DNA from: Pseudophaeobacter flagellatus | GTDB taxonomy: Bacteria > Pseudomonadota > Alphaproteobacteria > Rhodobacterales > Rhodobacteraceae | Reading direction: 5' to 3' | DNA length: 64,000 nt | NCBI RefSeq assembly: GCF_021228235.1 | Contig: NZ_JAJQRG010000001.1 | Location: 1 to 64,000, forward strand | In this document: piece by piece, positions 16,169 through 25,638 of the stretch | How positions within the stretch are numbered: position 1 is the first letter of the stretch | How the letters are laid out: every line of letters starts with the position of its first letter | The notes under the pieces: generated by a model | Databases searched by the model: none | The model's input: only the letters and a program-made list of their open reading frames with translations | Told to the model about the DNA's origin: nothing | Made by a program: the position numbers and the translations under genes

Positions 16169-16738
16169 ATGATCGCAAATCACCTGAACCTCAAAGCTAT
16201 CGTGGCGGCAACGCTGTTTACAGTCACTATTTCGCTGCCCATGGCAATATCGGCGGATGAAAAACCCGACGAATCTGCGCTCTTGGCCGCGCTGGTTTCT
16301 GCCGATGCCAAGGCGGCCTCGGCACTGGACCGCGAGTTGCAGGCCCTGTGGCGCAAGAGCGGATCGGCAGCGATGGATCTTTTGCAATCGCGGGCCAATC
16401 GCGCGCTGGAGGCAGGCGATCTTGCTGCGGCCATTGAACATCTGACGGCGCTGACTGATCACGCGCCGGATTTTGCCCGGGGCTGGTATCTGCGGGCGCG
16501 AGCCTATCATGCGGCCGGGCTTTATGGTCCTGCGGTTGCCGATCTGGAACGCGCCCTGGCGCTGAATCCAAATGATTACAATGCAATCTATGCACTGGGC
16601 ACTGTGTTTGAGCAGTTTCGCAGGCCCAAGCGTGCCTATGCAGCCTATTTGCGGGCCAAGGCTATACATCCCCATCACGAGGAAGTACTCAACGCGCTGG
16701 AACGTCTGCAGCCACAGGTGGCAGGCGAGGATCTTTAG
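16169..16738 (+). CDS. Exported TPR protein
   Basis: 189 residues with a signal peptide (about residues 1-29, cleavage after ISA) and two to three TPR units: GDLAAAIEHLTALTDHAPDF, GLYGPAVADLERALALNPND and RRPKRAYAAYLRAKAIHPHH. Likely a periplasmic scaffold for protein-protein contacts; partner unknown. It lies just upstream of the helicase gene on the same strand, with its own start region. Confidence 0.8.
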   Translation: MIANHLNLKAIVAATLFTVTISLPMAISADEKPDESALLAALVSADAKAASALDRELQALWRKSGSAAMDLLQSRANRALEAGDLAAAIEHLTALTDHAPDFARGWYLRARAYHAAGLYGPAVADLERALALNPNDYNAIYALGTVFEQFRRPKRAYAAYLRAKAIHPHHEEVLNALERLQPQVAGEDL

Positions 16739-16802
16739 CCGACCTGGTCCCCGAAGTGTCACAATTGACCTGTAGGGGTGGGGCAGAATAAGGGCTGAAC
16801 AG

Positions 16803-19754
16803 ATGGCAGGCGGATCACGGGTCCTTGCAGTTTTGGGGCCGACCAATACTGGCAAGACGCATTACGCGATTGAACGGATGCTGGGCCACCGCACTGGCAT
16901 CATGGGCTTTCCGCTGCGGCTTTTGGCGCGCGAGGTCTATGACAAGATCGTCGCCATTCGCGGTCCTTCAGTGGTGGCGCTGGTCACCGGCGAAGAGCGG
17001 ATCGTGCCGCCGCGGGCAAAATACTGGATCTGCACGGTCGAAGCGATGCCGCCGGGCATGGGTTGCGATTTTCTGGCCATTGATGAAATCCAGCTCTGTG
17101 CCGATCCGGAACGCGGCCATGTCTTTACCGAGCGGCTGTTGAAATCGCGCGGCACCAACGAGACCCTGTTTCTGGGAGCCGACACCATGCGCGGACCGAT
17201 TGCAGCGCTGGTGCCGGGGGTGGAGTTTCTGCGCCGCGAGCGGATGTCAGAGCTGGTTTATGGCGGCTCCAAAAAGATCAGCCGGATGCCGCCGCGCACT
17301 GCGATCGTGGGGTTTTCAGTTGATAACGTCTATGCCATCGCGGAGTTGCTGAAACGGCAAAAAGGCGGTGCGGCGGTGGTCATGGGGGCGCTGAGCCCGC
17401 GCACCCGCAATGCCCAGGTGGCGCTGTATCAAAATGGCGAGGTCGATTATCTGGTGGCCACTGATGCCATCGGTATGGGGCTGAACCTGGATATCGACCA
17501 TGTGGCCTTTTCGGCCACCGCAAAATTTGATGGCCGTCGGATGCGCCCCCTAATGCCTGCGGAACTGGCGCAGATCGCGGGCCGGGCCGGGCGCGGCATG
17601 AGCCATGGCAGCTTTGGCGTTACCGGGGATGCCCGCCCGCTGGACGATCATGTGGCCGAGGCCATCATGGAACACCGTTTTGAGCCGCTGAAAAAGCTCA
17701 ACTGGCGGTCGTCTGATCTGCAGTTCGGCACTGTCGAGGCGCTGATCCGTTCGCTCGAATCAATCCCCGAGGACGAAGTGCTGATGCGCGCGCGTGAGGC
17801 TGATGATCTGGGGGCATTGAAGTTTCTGTCCCGCGATAGCGGCATAATCTCGCGCACGACCAACCCGCAATCGGTGCGTTTGCTGTGGGATGTTTGCCGG
17901 ATTCCGGATTTTCGTGGTATCTCTCATGGGGAACATGCAGCGCTGATTGGGGGTATATTCGAATATCTGCATGGCGGCGGCGTGGTCCCGGATGATTGGC
18001 TGGCCCGCCAGATCAAGCGAATTGACCGCACGGATGGTGATATTGATACACTTTCCAAGAGACTGGCCTTTATTCGTACATGGACCTATGTCTCACAGCG
18101 TAAAAATTGGCTGCATGACGAAAGCCATTGGCGCGGGGTGACTCGCGCTGTAGAAGACAGGTTGTCAGATGCGCTGCACGAGCGCTTGACTCAGCGATTT
18201 GTGGACCGGCGCACATCCGTGCTTCTGCGCCGGCTCAAACAGAAGGAGGCCCTTTTGGCCGAAGTGAATGACAAGGGTGAAGTGACCGTCGAGGGCGAAT
18301 TCGTCGGACGGTTGGACGGGTTTCGGTTTACGCCGGACAAAAGTGCACAGGGCGCCGAGGCAAAGACATTGAAGTCTGCCTCGCTGCAGGCGCTGGCGCC
18401 GCAATTCCATCTGCGCGCCGATCGGTTCTATAATGCACCCGATACCGAGATCGACTTTACCGAACAGGGTGGCCTGATGTGGGGCGACGCTGCGGTTGGT
18501 AAACTGGTGGCGGGCGCTGACCCGATGAACCCGAAGGTTGAAGTCTTTGTTGACGATGCCGCCGGTGCCGATGTTGCGCAAAAGGTTGAACGCCGCTTGC
18601 AGCATTTCATCTCTCGCAAGGTGCAGGCGCTGTTTGAGCCGCTGATTAATCTGCAAAAAGACGAAGATCTGACTGGCCTGGCCCGTGGCTTTGCCTTCCG
18701 TCTGGTCGAATCTCTTGGCCTGCTGCCGCGTCATACCGTGATGCAGGAAGTCAAAGAGCTGGACCAGGATGCCCGTGGCGCGCTGCGCAAACACGGTATT
18801 CGCTTTGGTCAGTTCACCATCTTCATGCCGCTGCTGCTGAAGCCTGCTCCGACGCGTCTGCGTCTGGTGCTGTGGTCCCTGGCAAACGGTGTGCAGGAAT
18901 TCCCTGAAGCACCGCCCCCCGGTCTGGTCACCGTGCCGGCCGCCAAAGACGCGCCAAAGGGCTATGATACCATGTCCGGCTACCGCGAAGCAGGCGAGCG
19001 GATGATCCGCATCGACATGCTGGAACGTCTGGCCGATATGTTGCGCGCCGAAGACAGCCGCGGCGGTTTTGAAGCCAAGGCCGATATGCTGTCGATCACC
19101 GGCATGACTCTAGAGCAGTTTGCCGACCTGATGCAGGGGCTTGGCTACCGTGCCGAAAAGGGCGAACGTGCCAAGGTGAAGGCCACAGCCGAGGCTGCCA
19201 AAGAGCCCGCAGCTGAGATATCGAGCGACACAGCCGCAGACGCGCCAGCTGAGACTCCAGCCGAAACACCTGTTGAAGCGCCGATTGAGTCTCCAACAGA
19301 GACCCCAACAACCCCTCCAGCCGAAGTTCCTGCCGAGACCCCGACAGAAGCACCGGCCGAGGCCCCCGTAGAGGGGGCTGCTGACACCGCTGCCGAGGCC
19401 CCGGCTGAGATGGAGGTTTTTTATACCTTTGCCTGGGGCGGTCGTGGTCGCCAGGGTGGCAACCGTGGCGCGCGGCGCAGCGATGCTTACGGTCAGGATG
19501 GTCAGGAACGCCGCAGTGGCAAGCCGCGAGGCGCTGGTGGCAATGCACGGTCTGGGCAGGCCGGCTCTTCTGGTGAGCGCACGGCTGGTAAACCCGGTGG
19601 CCGCCCCGGTGGGAAGCCAGGCGGAAAAAAGGCCGGTCGTCCGCAGCAGCAGGGTGGCAAGACCTATTCCGCCCGCCCGCCCAAAAAGGAAAAGCAGATC
19701 GATCCGGACAATCCCTTTGCAGCAGCTCTCATGGGGCTGAAACAGGGCGATTGA
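16803..19754 (+). CDS. SUV3-like DEAD/DExH RNA helicase
   Basis: 983 residues. Motif I GPTNTGKTHYA lies near residue 13, motif II AIDEIQL near 97, and motif VI QIAGRAGRG near 260; this set and the SUV3 C-terminal region resemble the mitochondrial degradosome helicase. After about residue 800 there is a Pro/Ala/Glu/Thr repeat tail followed by an Arg/Gly-rich basic segment ending DNPFAAALMGLKQGD, suited to RNA binding or degradosome contacts. Rhodobacterales commonly carry this protein. It is followed by the S4 gene after 6 nt. Confidence 0.88.
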   Translation: MAGGSRVLAVLGPTNTGKTHYAIERMLGHRTGIMGFPLRLLAREVYDKIVAIRGPSVVALVTGEERIVPPRAKYWICTVEAMPPGMGCDFLAIDEIQLCADPERGHVFTERLLKSRGTNETLFLGADTMRGPIAALVPGVEFLRRERMSELVYGGSKKISRMPPRTAIVGFSVDNVYAIAELLKRQKGGAAVVMGALSPRTRNAQVALYQNGEVDYLVATDAIGMGLNLDIDHVAFSATAKFDGRRMRPLMPAELAQIAGRAGRGMSHGSFGVTGDARPLDDHVAEAIMEHRFEPLKKLNWRSSDLQFGTVEALIRSLESIPEDEVLMRAREADDLGALKFLSRDSGIISRTTNPQSVRLLWDVCRIPDFRGISHGEHAALIGGIFEYLHGGGVVPDDWLARQIKRIDRTDGDIDTLSKRLAFIRTWTYVSQRKNWLHDESHWRGVTRAVEDRLSDALHERLTQRFVDRRTSVLLRRLKQKEALLAEVNDKGEVTVEGEFVGRLDGFRFTPDKSAQGAEAKTLKSASLQALAPQFHLRADRFYNAPDTEIDFTEQGGLMWGDAAVGKLVAGADPMNPKVEVFVDDAAGADVAQKVERRLQHFISRKVQALFEPLINLQKDEDLTGLARGFAFRLVESLGLLPRHTVMQEVKELDQDARGALRKHGIRFGQFTIFMPLLLKPAPTRLRLVLWSLANGVQEFPEAPPPGLVTVPAAKDAPKGYDTMSGYREAGERMIRIDMLERLADMLRAEDSRGGFEAKADMLSITGMTLEQFADLMQGLGYRAEKGERAKVKATAEAAKEPAAEISSDTAADAPAETPAETPVEAPIESPTETPTTPPAEVPAETPTEAPAEAPVEGAADTAAEAPAEMEVFYTFAWGGRGRQGGNRGARRSDAYGQDGQERRSGKPRGAGGNARSGQAGSSGERTAGKPGGRPGGKPGGKKAGRPQQQGGKTYSARPPKKEKQIDPDNPFAAALMGLKQGD

Positions 19755-19760
19755 CCCGGC

Positions 19761-20135
19761 ATGGAGCCGCAGGACGCTAAACTCCGGGTCGACAAATGGC
19801 TTTGGTATGCGCGGTTTTTCAAAACCCGCAGCCTTGCGGCCAAACAGGTCAGCGCCGGGCATCTGCGGCTCAACGGCACCAAGATCACAAAAACGGCTCA
19901 GAGCATCACCCCAGGCGATGTTCTGAGCTTTCCACAGGGGCGACAAACCCGAGTGGTCGAAGTCCTCGCTATCGGTAATCGTCGTGGTCCGGCCTCCGAG
20001 GCACAGGCGCTTTATCTTGATAAAACGCCAAAACAGGACATTGTACCTTTAAACCCCGGGTTTGAGGGAAAAGGGCGTCCTGACAAGAAGACTCGCAGAG
20101 CGCTTGACCTTTCCCGCCAGCGGGACTTCACGTGA
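19761..20135 (+). CDS. Hsp15-like S4 RNA-binding protein
   Basis: 124 residues. The S4 domain begins at once (LRVDKWLWYARFFKTRSLAAKQVSAGHLRLNG) and is followed by a basic tail. In E. coli Hsp15 (HslR) rescues 50S subunits carrying stalled nascent chains; orthology is inferred from size and motif. It follows the helicase by 6 nt, so the two RNA-binding proteins are co-expressed. Confidence 0.8.
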   Translation: MEPQDAKLRVDKWLWYARFFKTRSLAAKQVSAGHLRLNGTKITKTAQSITPGDVLSFPQGRQTRVVEVLAIGNRRGPASEAQALYLDKTPKQDIVPLNPGFEGKGRPDKKTRRALDLSRQRDFT

Positions 20136-20199
20136 TGGCTTGAAGCTGGGGCGAGTCTGATTTAGCTAGTGGCCAAACAACAAATGGGACCGCACCCAC

Positions 20200-20538
20200 A
20201 TGACCTATGTCGTTACGGATAACTGCATTGCCTGCAAATACACCGACTGTGTCGAGGTTTGCCCGGTAGATTGTTTCTATGAAGGTGAAAACACTCTGGT
20301 GATTCACCCGGACGAATGTATCGATTGCGGCGTCTGTGAACCGGAATGCCCGGCGGATGCTATCCGCCCAGATACCGAGCCAGACATGGATAAATGGGTT
20401 GAATTCAACCGCAAGTATTCCGAAATGTGGCCGGTGATCGTTTCCAAGAAAGACCCGCTGCCCGACGCAGAAGAGCGCGACGGAGAAGAGGGCAAGTTGG
20501 AGAAATATTTTTCCGAAGCCCCCGGCGAAGGCGGGTAA
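20200..20538 (+). CDS. fdxA: Ferredoxin FdxA (3Fe-4S/4Fe-4S)
   Basis: 112 residues with two cluster-binding motifs near the N-terminus, [14 protein letters not shown] and [12 protein letters not shown], and the long acidic C-terminal extension of seven-iron ferredoxins. A cytosolic electron carrier. Gene order fdxA-carD is common in alphaproteobacteria. Confidence 0.93.
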   Translation: MTYVVTDNCIACKYTDCVEVCPVDCFYEGENTLVIHPDECIDCGVCEPECPADAIRPDTEPDMDKWVEFNRKYSEMWPVIVSKKDPLPDAEERDGEEGKLEKYFSEAPGEGG

Positions 20539-20631
20539 TCCGGGGAAATTTGGATAATTTTCGGCTGCTATCCTGCTGAAATCGCTTAAAATGGCCGAAT
20601 TTTGTCTGCCCGGCGCCAGTTCACGCCCTTG

Positions 20632-20656
20632 CTCGCCTTTCGGTGAGGGGGTTTTT
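20632..20656 (+). terminator. Likely terminator of fdxA
   Basis: Stem ctcgcc / ggtgag with a tttc loop, then ggggtttttg. The remaining 200 bp up to carD (20657-20863) show no gene and probably hold the carD promoter. Confidence 0.65.
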
Positions 20657-20863
20657 GTGATATGATAACCATCAGATGTATATGAAACTGGAACTCACCT
20701 CACGCAGCACAGCTGCTGTCGCGCGCGGGCTGGGGGATTGAATCACGGTGACGATTGATCTCTGGTACCGCACTGTTGCGGGGCCGGGGCGAAAGCGTTG
20801 CCGTTGTTGTGTCGGGTATCCCCTCGGGGACTATGCCGGCCTCAAGTGCAAGGAAAGACCTGT

Positions 20864-21376
20864 ATGACAAAATCGAAGAAGCTCGCATTCCGTCCTGACG
20901 AATTTGTGGTTTATCCCGCCCATGGGGTTGGACAGATCATCTCGATCGAGGAACAGGAAGTGGCCGGCTTTGCGCTGGAACTTTTTGTAATCACCTTCGA
21001 AAAAGACAAGATGACCCTGCGGGTGCCAACCAACAAGGCGATCGAAGTGGGCATGCGCTCGCTCAGCTCTCCGGATGTGATCAATCAGGCGATGAAAACC
21101 CTGAAGGGCAAGGCGAAGGTCAAGCGCGCCATGTGGTCCCGTCGGGCCCAGGAATATGAGCAAAAGATCAATTCGGGCGATCTGATCGCTATTGCCGAAG
21201 TGGTGCGCGACCTGCACCGCACCGATGATCAGCGCGAGCAAAGCTATTCTGAGCGCCAGCTTTATGAAGCCGCTCTGGAGCGGTTGACCCGTGAAGTTGC
21301 CGCAGTGGCTGGCGGTGATGAAATTCTGGCCGCAAAACAGGTCGGCGATGTGCTGACCTCACGGGTTGCCGCCTGA
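20864..21376 (+). CDS. carD: CarD-family transcription regulator
   Basis: 170 residues from ATG 20864. The N-terminal RNA-polymerase-interacting Tudor-like domain shows FVVYPAHGVGQI, and the helical C-terminal domain has the KVKRAMWSRRAQEYEQKI stretch with the conserved Trp that contacts the promoter bubble edge. CarD stabilises open complexes, notably at rRNA promoters. A perfect terminator follows. Confidence 0.92.
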   Translation: MTKSKKLAFRPDEFVVYPAHGVGQIISIEEQEVAGFALELFVITFEKDKMTLRVPTNKAIEVGMRSLSSPDVINQAMKTLKGKAKVKRAMWSRRAQEYEQKINSGDLIAIAEVVRDLHRTDDQREQSYSERQLYEAALERLTREVAAVAGGDEILAAKQVGDVLTSRVAA

Positions 21377-21442
21377 TCCGACTGTCGCCCCTTTAAAACG
21401 GTTCTCACCGAACCAGGAAGGGGCATGACAAGGGTAGTGAAG

Positions 21443-21475
21443 AGGCCCGCAGTCGTATCGGCTGCGGGCCTTTTT
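21443..21475 (+). terminator. Rho-independent terminator of carD
   Basis: Perfect 10-bp stem AGGCCCGCAG (21443-21452) / CTGCGGGCCT (21462-21471), then a T-run. Confidence 0.88.
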
Positions 21476-21486
21476 GTGGTGGCAGG

Positions 21487-22245
21487 TCAGCTGAAGATCG
21501 CTACCAGGGTAAGTACTCCCACCATTTCACAGAGTTGTTGGCAGGCGCCCAGTACATCACCGGTCTGGCCGCCGATCTTTTGGTGCGCCAAGGCCCCCAG
21601 CCCCAGACAAGTCAGCATCAGTATGGCTAGAACGGCCAGCATATGCGCCCCAAGCAATGGCAGCGCCAGTGCAACGGCGAGGCAAACGCCAAGGCCGACG
21701 GCCCACCGGGGCGGCCGCCCGAGGCTTTGCGAAAGGCCCGACTGGCGGGCATTGGGAAGCCAAAGCATCACTACGGGCATCGCCGCCCGGCTAAGGGCTG
21801 CCAGGGCCAGCAGGCTCCAGATCTGCTCCAGTTCGATTAGCAGCGCAATGGCCTGCCAGCGCAGCCCGAGTGAGAGCACCAGCGCCAAAACGCCGTAGCT
21901 GCCGATCTGGCTGTCCTTCATGATCTCAAGCCGACGCGCGGGATCAAATCCACCCCAGAACCCATCGGCGCAATCCGCCAGCCCGTCTTCGTGCATCGCG
22001 CCGGTCAACAGCAGCTGAACCATCAGCAAGATCCCGGCGGCCAGGGGGGCTGGCAGGCCAAGCGCCAGGGCCAAAAGCGCCAGCAGGCAGGCGGGCAGGG
22101 TAACGGCCACTCCGGCCAGCGCAAAGGCCCATGTGGCGCGCGCCTGCCGATGAAAGCTGGCCGCTTTCAGACGCGGCAGCGGCAACCGGGTCAGCAGCAC
22201 CAGCGCCAAGGGGATATCCACCAGAGATGTGTCGTTTTTTCGCAT
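21487..22245 (-). CDS. cobS: Adenosylcobinamide-GDP ribazoletransferase
   Basis: 252 residues, a polytopic membrane protein with many Ala/Leu-rich helices. The diagnostic acidic motif TGAMHEDGLADCADGFWGG lies near residues 80-98. It joins alpha-ribazole to GDP-cobinamide in the last steps of vitamin B12 assembly (called cobV in the aerobic pathway nomenclature). It is divergent from cobT, which makes alpha-ribazole phosphate, across a 102-bp gap. Confidence 0.93.
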   Translation of the reverse strand: MRKNDTSLVDIPLALVLLTRLPLPRLKAASFHRQARATWAFALAGVAVTLPACLLALLALALGLPAPLAAGILLMVQLLLTGAMHEDGLADCADGFWGGFDPARRLEIMKDSQIGSYGVLALVLSLGLRWQAIALLIELEQIWSLLALAALSRAAMPVVMLWLPNARQSGLSQSLGRPPRWAVGLGVCLAVALALPLLGAHMLAVLAILMLTCLGLGALAHQKIGGQTGDVLGACQQLCEMVGVLTLVAIFS

Positions 22246-22347
22246 TTGCGGGCCTCATGCAGGACTTGTGAAGCCGCGATAAGCCGCTAAACAGGACGAA
22301 CCAGATTTACCCGCACCTGCGGTTCAGATGCAACGAGGCTTTAGTCA

Positions 22348-23364
22348 ATGCTGCCAACACTTTCTTCCCTTGATGATATGCGCCGCCAGTTGGCGCAGGC
22401 CAGCGGTGCAGACCAGATGGCGCTTGATGCGGCTGGTCTGCGCAATACCCAGTTGACCAAACCCCCCGGCGCACTGGGGCGGCTAGAGGATCTGGCGATC
22501 TGGTACGGCGGATGGCGCGGGACGGACCGGCCAGAGATCACATCGCCGCAGGTCATTGTCTTTGCAGGCAATCACGGGGTGACGGCGCAGGGGGTTTCCG
22601 CCTTCCCGGCTGAGGTGACCGCCCAGATGGTGCTCAACTTTGAACATGGCGGCGCGGCAATCAACCAGCTGGCCAAACTGGCCGACGCGCGCATGGATGT
22701 TCATGCGCTGGAGCTGGATACCCCGGTGCAGGATTTCACCACGGGGCCAGCCCTGCCCGAGGCAGAGCTGCTGGCCGCCTTGCAGGCGGGCTGGAACGCA
22801 GTTGATCCGGCGGCGGATCTGCTGGTCGTCGGCGAGATGGGTATTGGCAATACCACCTCGGCGGCGGCCCTGGCCTATGCGTTGTTTGGCGGCGACGCGG
22901 CAGACTGGACCGGCCGAGGTACCGGCGTCGACGATGCGGGGCTTGCGAACAAGAGCCGGGTTGTCGCCGAAGGCGTGGCGCTGCACCAGGCGGCGATCAG
23001 CGATGGGTTGGATGCGCTGGGATGCCTGGGCGGGCGCGAAATTGCCGCTATGGCGGGGGCGATTGCCGCTGCCCGTGTTTTGCATATTCCGGTGATCCTG
23101 GATGGCTTTATCTGTTGCGCCGCGGCGGCCTGCCTGATGCGCACCGATCCAGGCGCGCTGGACCACGCCGTGGCAGGCCATGAAAGCGCCGAGAGCGCGC
23201 ATCCCGCCCTGCTGAAGCAGCTTGGCAAGGCACCACTGCTGTCCTTGGGCCTGCGCCTTGGTGAAGGCTCTGGTGCGGCGCTGGCAATCCAAGTGCTGAA
23301 GGGGGCGGTTGCGTGCCACAGCGGCATGGCGACCTTTGCCGAGGCGGGGGTCGCCGAGGGTTAG
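22348..23364 (+). CDS. cobT: Nicotinate-nucleotide:dimethylbenzimidazole phosphoribosyltransferase
   Basis: 338 residues. The family pattern is seen in [44 protein letters not shown] and the C-terminal glycine-rich [13 protein letters not shown]. Called cobU in the aerobic-pathway nomenclature. It makes alpha-ribazole 5'-phosphate, the lower-ligand precursor of cobalamin. No B12 riboswitch can be seen in the short divergent gap with cobS. Confidence 0.93.
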   Translation: MLPTLSSLDDMRRQLAQASGADQMALDAAGLRNTQLTKPPGALGRLEDLAIWYGGWRGTDRPEITSPQVIVFAGNHGVTAQGVSAFPAEVTAQMVLNFEHGGAAINQLAKLADARMDVHALELDTPVQDFTTGPALPEAELLAALQAGWNAVDPAADLLVVGEMGIGNTTSAAALAYALFGGDAADWTGRGTGVDDAGLANKSRVVAEGVALHQAAISDGLDALGCLGGREIAAMAGAIAAARVLHIPVILDGFICCAAAACLMRTDPGALDHAVAGHESAESAHPALLKQLGKAPLLSLGLRLGEGSGAALAIQVLKGAVACHSGMATFAEAGVAEG

Positions 23365-23390
23365 CCCAAGAGGTGTTGCGTGATTAGAAG

Positions 23391-23420
23391 AAGCCCCCGG
23401 CGCATGCCTTGGGGGCTTTT
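23391..23420. terminator. Terminator of cobT
   Basis: Stem aagccccc (23391-23398) / gggggctt (23411-23418) with a T-rich tail. The 150 bp to its right hold no gene. Confidence 0.82.
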
Positions 23421-23550
23421 CGTTTCAAAGACCGCAGGCGCGGCCTCTAGGGTGCGTCGCGCTCATTCGCAGTCACGTAACTTGCTCTGCTTATTTGATC
23501 TCGCATGTTTTAGAGGCGCAAGATCTGCGGCCTCTTTTGCGCGCCATGTC

Positions 23551-23574
23551 CTAGCCCTAGCCCTAGCCCTAGCC
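23551..23574. repeat. Four tandem CTAGCC hexamers at the antiporter stop codon
   Basis: CTAGCC is repeated four times without change. On the minus strand the first TAG it offers is the stop codon of the Kef-type gene, so the repeat begins exactly at the end of that gene. Confidence 0.85.
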
Positions 23575-25449
23575 CTTGTCCTTTTTCTCGGCCAGGTCCT
23601 GCAGGGCGATTTCCAGATCCTTTTCCATCTCGCGGGCGCGTTCGATATAGGCTTGGTTTTCGCTGGTCGGGGTGTCGGCCCGCCAGAACGTTGCCAGCTC
23701 GCGCAGGCTTTTGCGATCATGGGCGTAAAAGGTCTGTTCTGCCTGGGCGGCTTCGTATTCGCTCAGCCCGATTTTTTCCAGAACATAGCGCCCGGCCCGC
23801 AGTGAGCTATCGAACATTTCGCGTACGATATCATCCGCACCCGCCTGGTAGAGCGCAAAGACATGGTTGCGATCATAGGCGCGGGCGATGATATGCAGAT
23901 CCGGATAGGTGCGCCGCACATAGCTGACCAGCTTGACGCTTCTTTCCGTGTCATCCAGCGCCACCACCAGCACATGCGCCTTGGCAATCCCGGCCGCCTT
24001 GAGCAGTTCTGGGCGGGTCGGATCGCCTAGAAAGCTCTTGAATCCGAAGCGGCGCATCAGCTGTACCGCCCGCATGTCATTGTCCAGCAATACGGTCTTG
24101 AACCCGCTTGCCCGTACCAGCCGGTTGACGATCTGGCCAAAGCGGCCGATGCCGGCAATGATCACGGGCCCCTGTTCGTCGATTTCATCCGGTTCATGTT
24201 CGACCCGCGGATCCTTTACGAAATGGGACAGTAAATCATAGAGAATGAACAGCAGCGGGGTGATCAGCATCGAGAGCGCAATGACCAGCAACAGCTTTTC
24301 CGCCAGCGGTCCGGGGATTACATTTTGCTGCCGGGAAAAGGCCAGCAGCACAAAACCAAATTCGCCTGCCTGCGCCAAGCTTAGCGTGAACAGCCAGTGA
24401 TTACGCTGTTTCAGACCAAAGGCCCGGCCAATGAAATATAGAATGGTTCCCTTGGCCACGATGACGAGCAGCGCCAGCCCAAGCAGATCGCCAGGGTTGG
24501 CCAGAAACAGCTTGTAATTGATGCCGGCCCCCACGGTGATGAAAAACAGACCAAGCAACAACCCCTTGAAGGGGCTGAGATCGCTTTCCAGCTCGTGACG
24601 GAATTCAGAGTTGGCCAGCACCACCCCGGCCAGAAAGGCGCCAAGCGCCGGGGACAGGCCCACCAGGGTCATCAGGAAAGAGATCCCAACCACGATAAGC
24701 AGCGCCAGCGCGGTATACATTTCACGCAGTTTGCTGGCATGGATGAAGCGGAACACCGGTTGGGTCAGATAGATGCCAGCCAGGACCACAGCCCCGATCA
24801 CCCCGAGGGTTGTCAGCGTCACGGCCCAGCCGGGCAGCCCGGCAACAAGTGACAGGCTGTCATGGCCCGCAGCACTATTTGCCGCGCCTTCAAGGCCGCG
24901 TTCAATAGTCCCGTCTTCACCAAGTTGCAGCCCGTTGTTCACAGCCAACAGGGGCAGAAAGGCGAGAATGGGAATGACGGCAATATCCTGCGTCAGCAGC
25001 ACCGAGAAAGAGGCCCGACCACCACCGGTTTGCATCAACCCCTTTTCTGACAGGGTTTGCAGCACAATCGCGGTAGAGGACAGCGACAGCGCCAGTCCGA
25101 TCGCCAGGCTTACTTGCCAGGTTTCCCCGGCCATCAGCGCGGCCGCCATCAGCGCTAGGGTACTGGTCAGGACCTGTAGCCCGCCCAGCCCGACCAGTTT
25201 ATGGCGCATCGCCCAGAGAGCGCGGGGATCAAGCTCAAGCCCGATCAGAAACAGCATCATGACAACGCCAAATTCGGCAAAATGCTGCAGGTCTTCGGTT
25301 TCGGCGCCGACAAGACCTAGCACTGGTCCGATAATGATGCCGGCTGCTAGATAGCCCAGAACAGAGCCCAGCCCAAGCCGCGCCGCGAGGGGCACGGCGA
25401 TGACGGCAGCTGCGAGATAGATTGTTGCTTGATACAAAAATGCGTCCAT
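23569..25449 (-). CDS. Kef-type cation/proton antiporter (CPA2) with RCK domain
   Basis: 626 residues from ATG 25447-25449. The first about 380 residues form 12 or so membrane helices of the Na/H exchanger fold; a TrkA-N (RCK) domain follows with GPVIIAGIGRFGQIV binding a nucleotide. The C-terminus is charged (KKDKG). It resembles KefB/KefC glutathione-gated potassium efflux proteins; the ion and gating ligand are not proven. A KefF/KefG-like oxidoreductase partner is not adjacent. Confidence 0.87.
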   Translation of the reverse strand: MDAFLYQATIYLAAAVIAVPLAARLGLGSVLGYLAAGIIIGPVLGLVGAETEDLQHFAEFGVVMMLFLIGLELDPRALWAMRHKLVGLGGLQVLTSTLALMAAALMAGETWQVSLAIGLALSLSSTAIVLQTLSEKGLMQTGGGRASFSVLLTQDIAVIPILAFLPLLAVNNGLQLGEDGTIERGLEGAANSAAGHDSLSLVAGLPGWAVTLTTLGVIGAVVLAGIYLTQPVFRFIHASKLREMYTALALLIVVGISFLMTLVGLSPALGAFLAGVVLANSEFRHELESDLSPFKGLLLGLFFITVGAGINYKLFLANPGDLLGLALLVIVAKGTILYFIGRAFGLKQRNHWLFTLSLAQAGEFGFVLLAFSRQQNVIPGPLAEKLLLVIALSMLITPLLFILYDLLSHFVKDPRVEHEPDEIDEQGPVIIAGIGRFGQIVNRLVRASGFKTVLLDNDMRAVQLMRRFGFKSFLGDPTRPELLKAAGIAKAHVLVVALDDTERSVKLVSYVRRTYPDLHIIARAYDRNHVFALYQAGADDIVREMFDSSLRAGRYVLEKIGLSEYEAAQAEQTFYAHDRKSLRELATFWRADTPTSENQAYIERAREMEKDLEIALQDLAEKKDKG

Positions 25450-25576
25450 AGCAAATGGTATCGCAAGCGTTCCACGACTTGGCAACGGTTTAAGCGGTCG
25501 AGCGGTAAAGCCAAATCGCCGTCCGGCGCATCCCCGCCAAGCGAATAGGGGGGAAAGGGCAGCGTCAAATGGGAAA

Positions 25577-25598
25577 CGGCGGCCAGGTTTCCCCGCCG
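25577..25598 (-). terminator. Weak hairpin after the PAS-protein gene
   Basis: Stem cggcgg / ccgccg with a 10-nt loop, followed on the minus strand by TTT only. Confidence 0.35.
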
Positions 25599-25638
25599 CC
25601 GCCTGTGCTGCCCTGCATCTCCCGGTTTGGGGGCTGGG

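Noticed and set aside
22246-22347. Cobalamin riboswitch between cobS and cobT
   Set aside because: The gap is too short and lacks a B12-box-like sequence.
23551-23574. Telomere-like repeat
   Set aside because: Only four units inside a bacterial gene context; resemblance is by chance.
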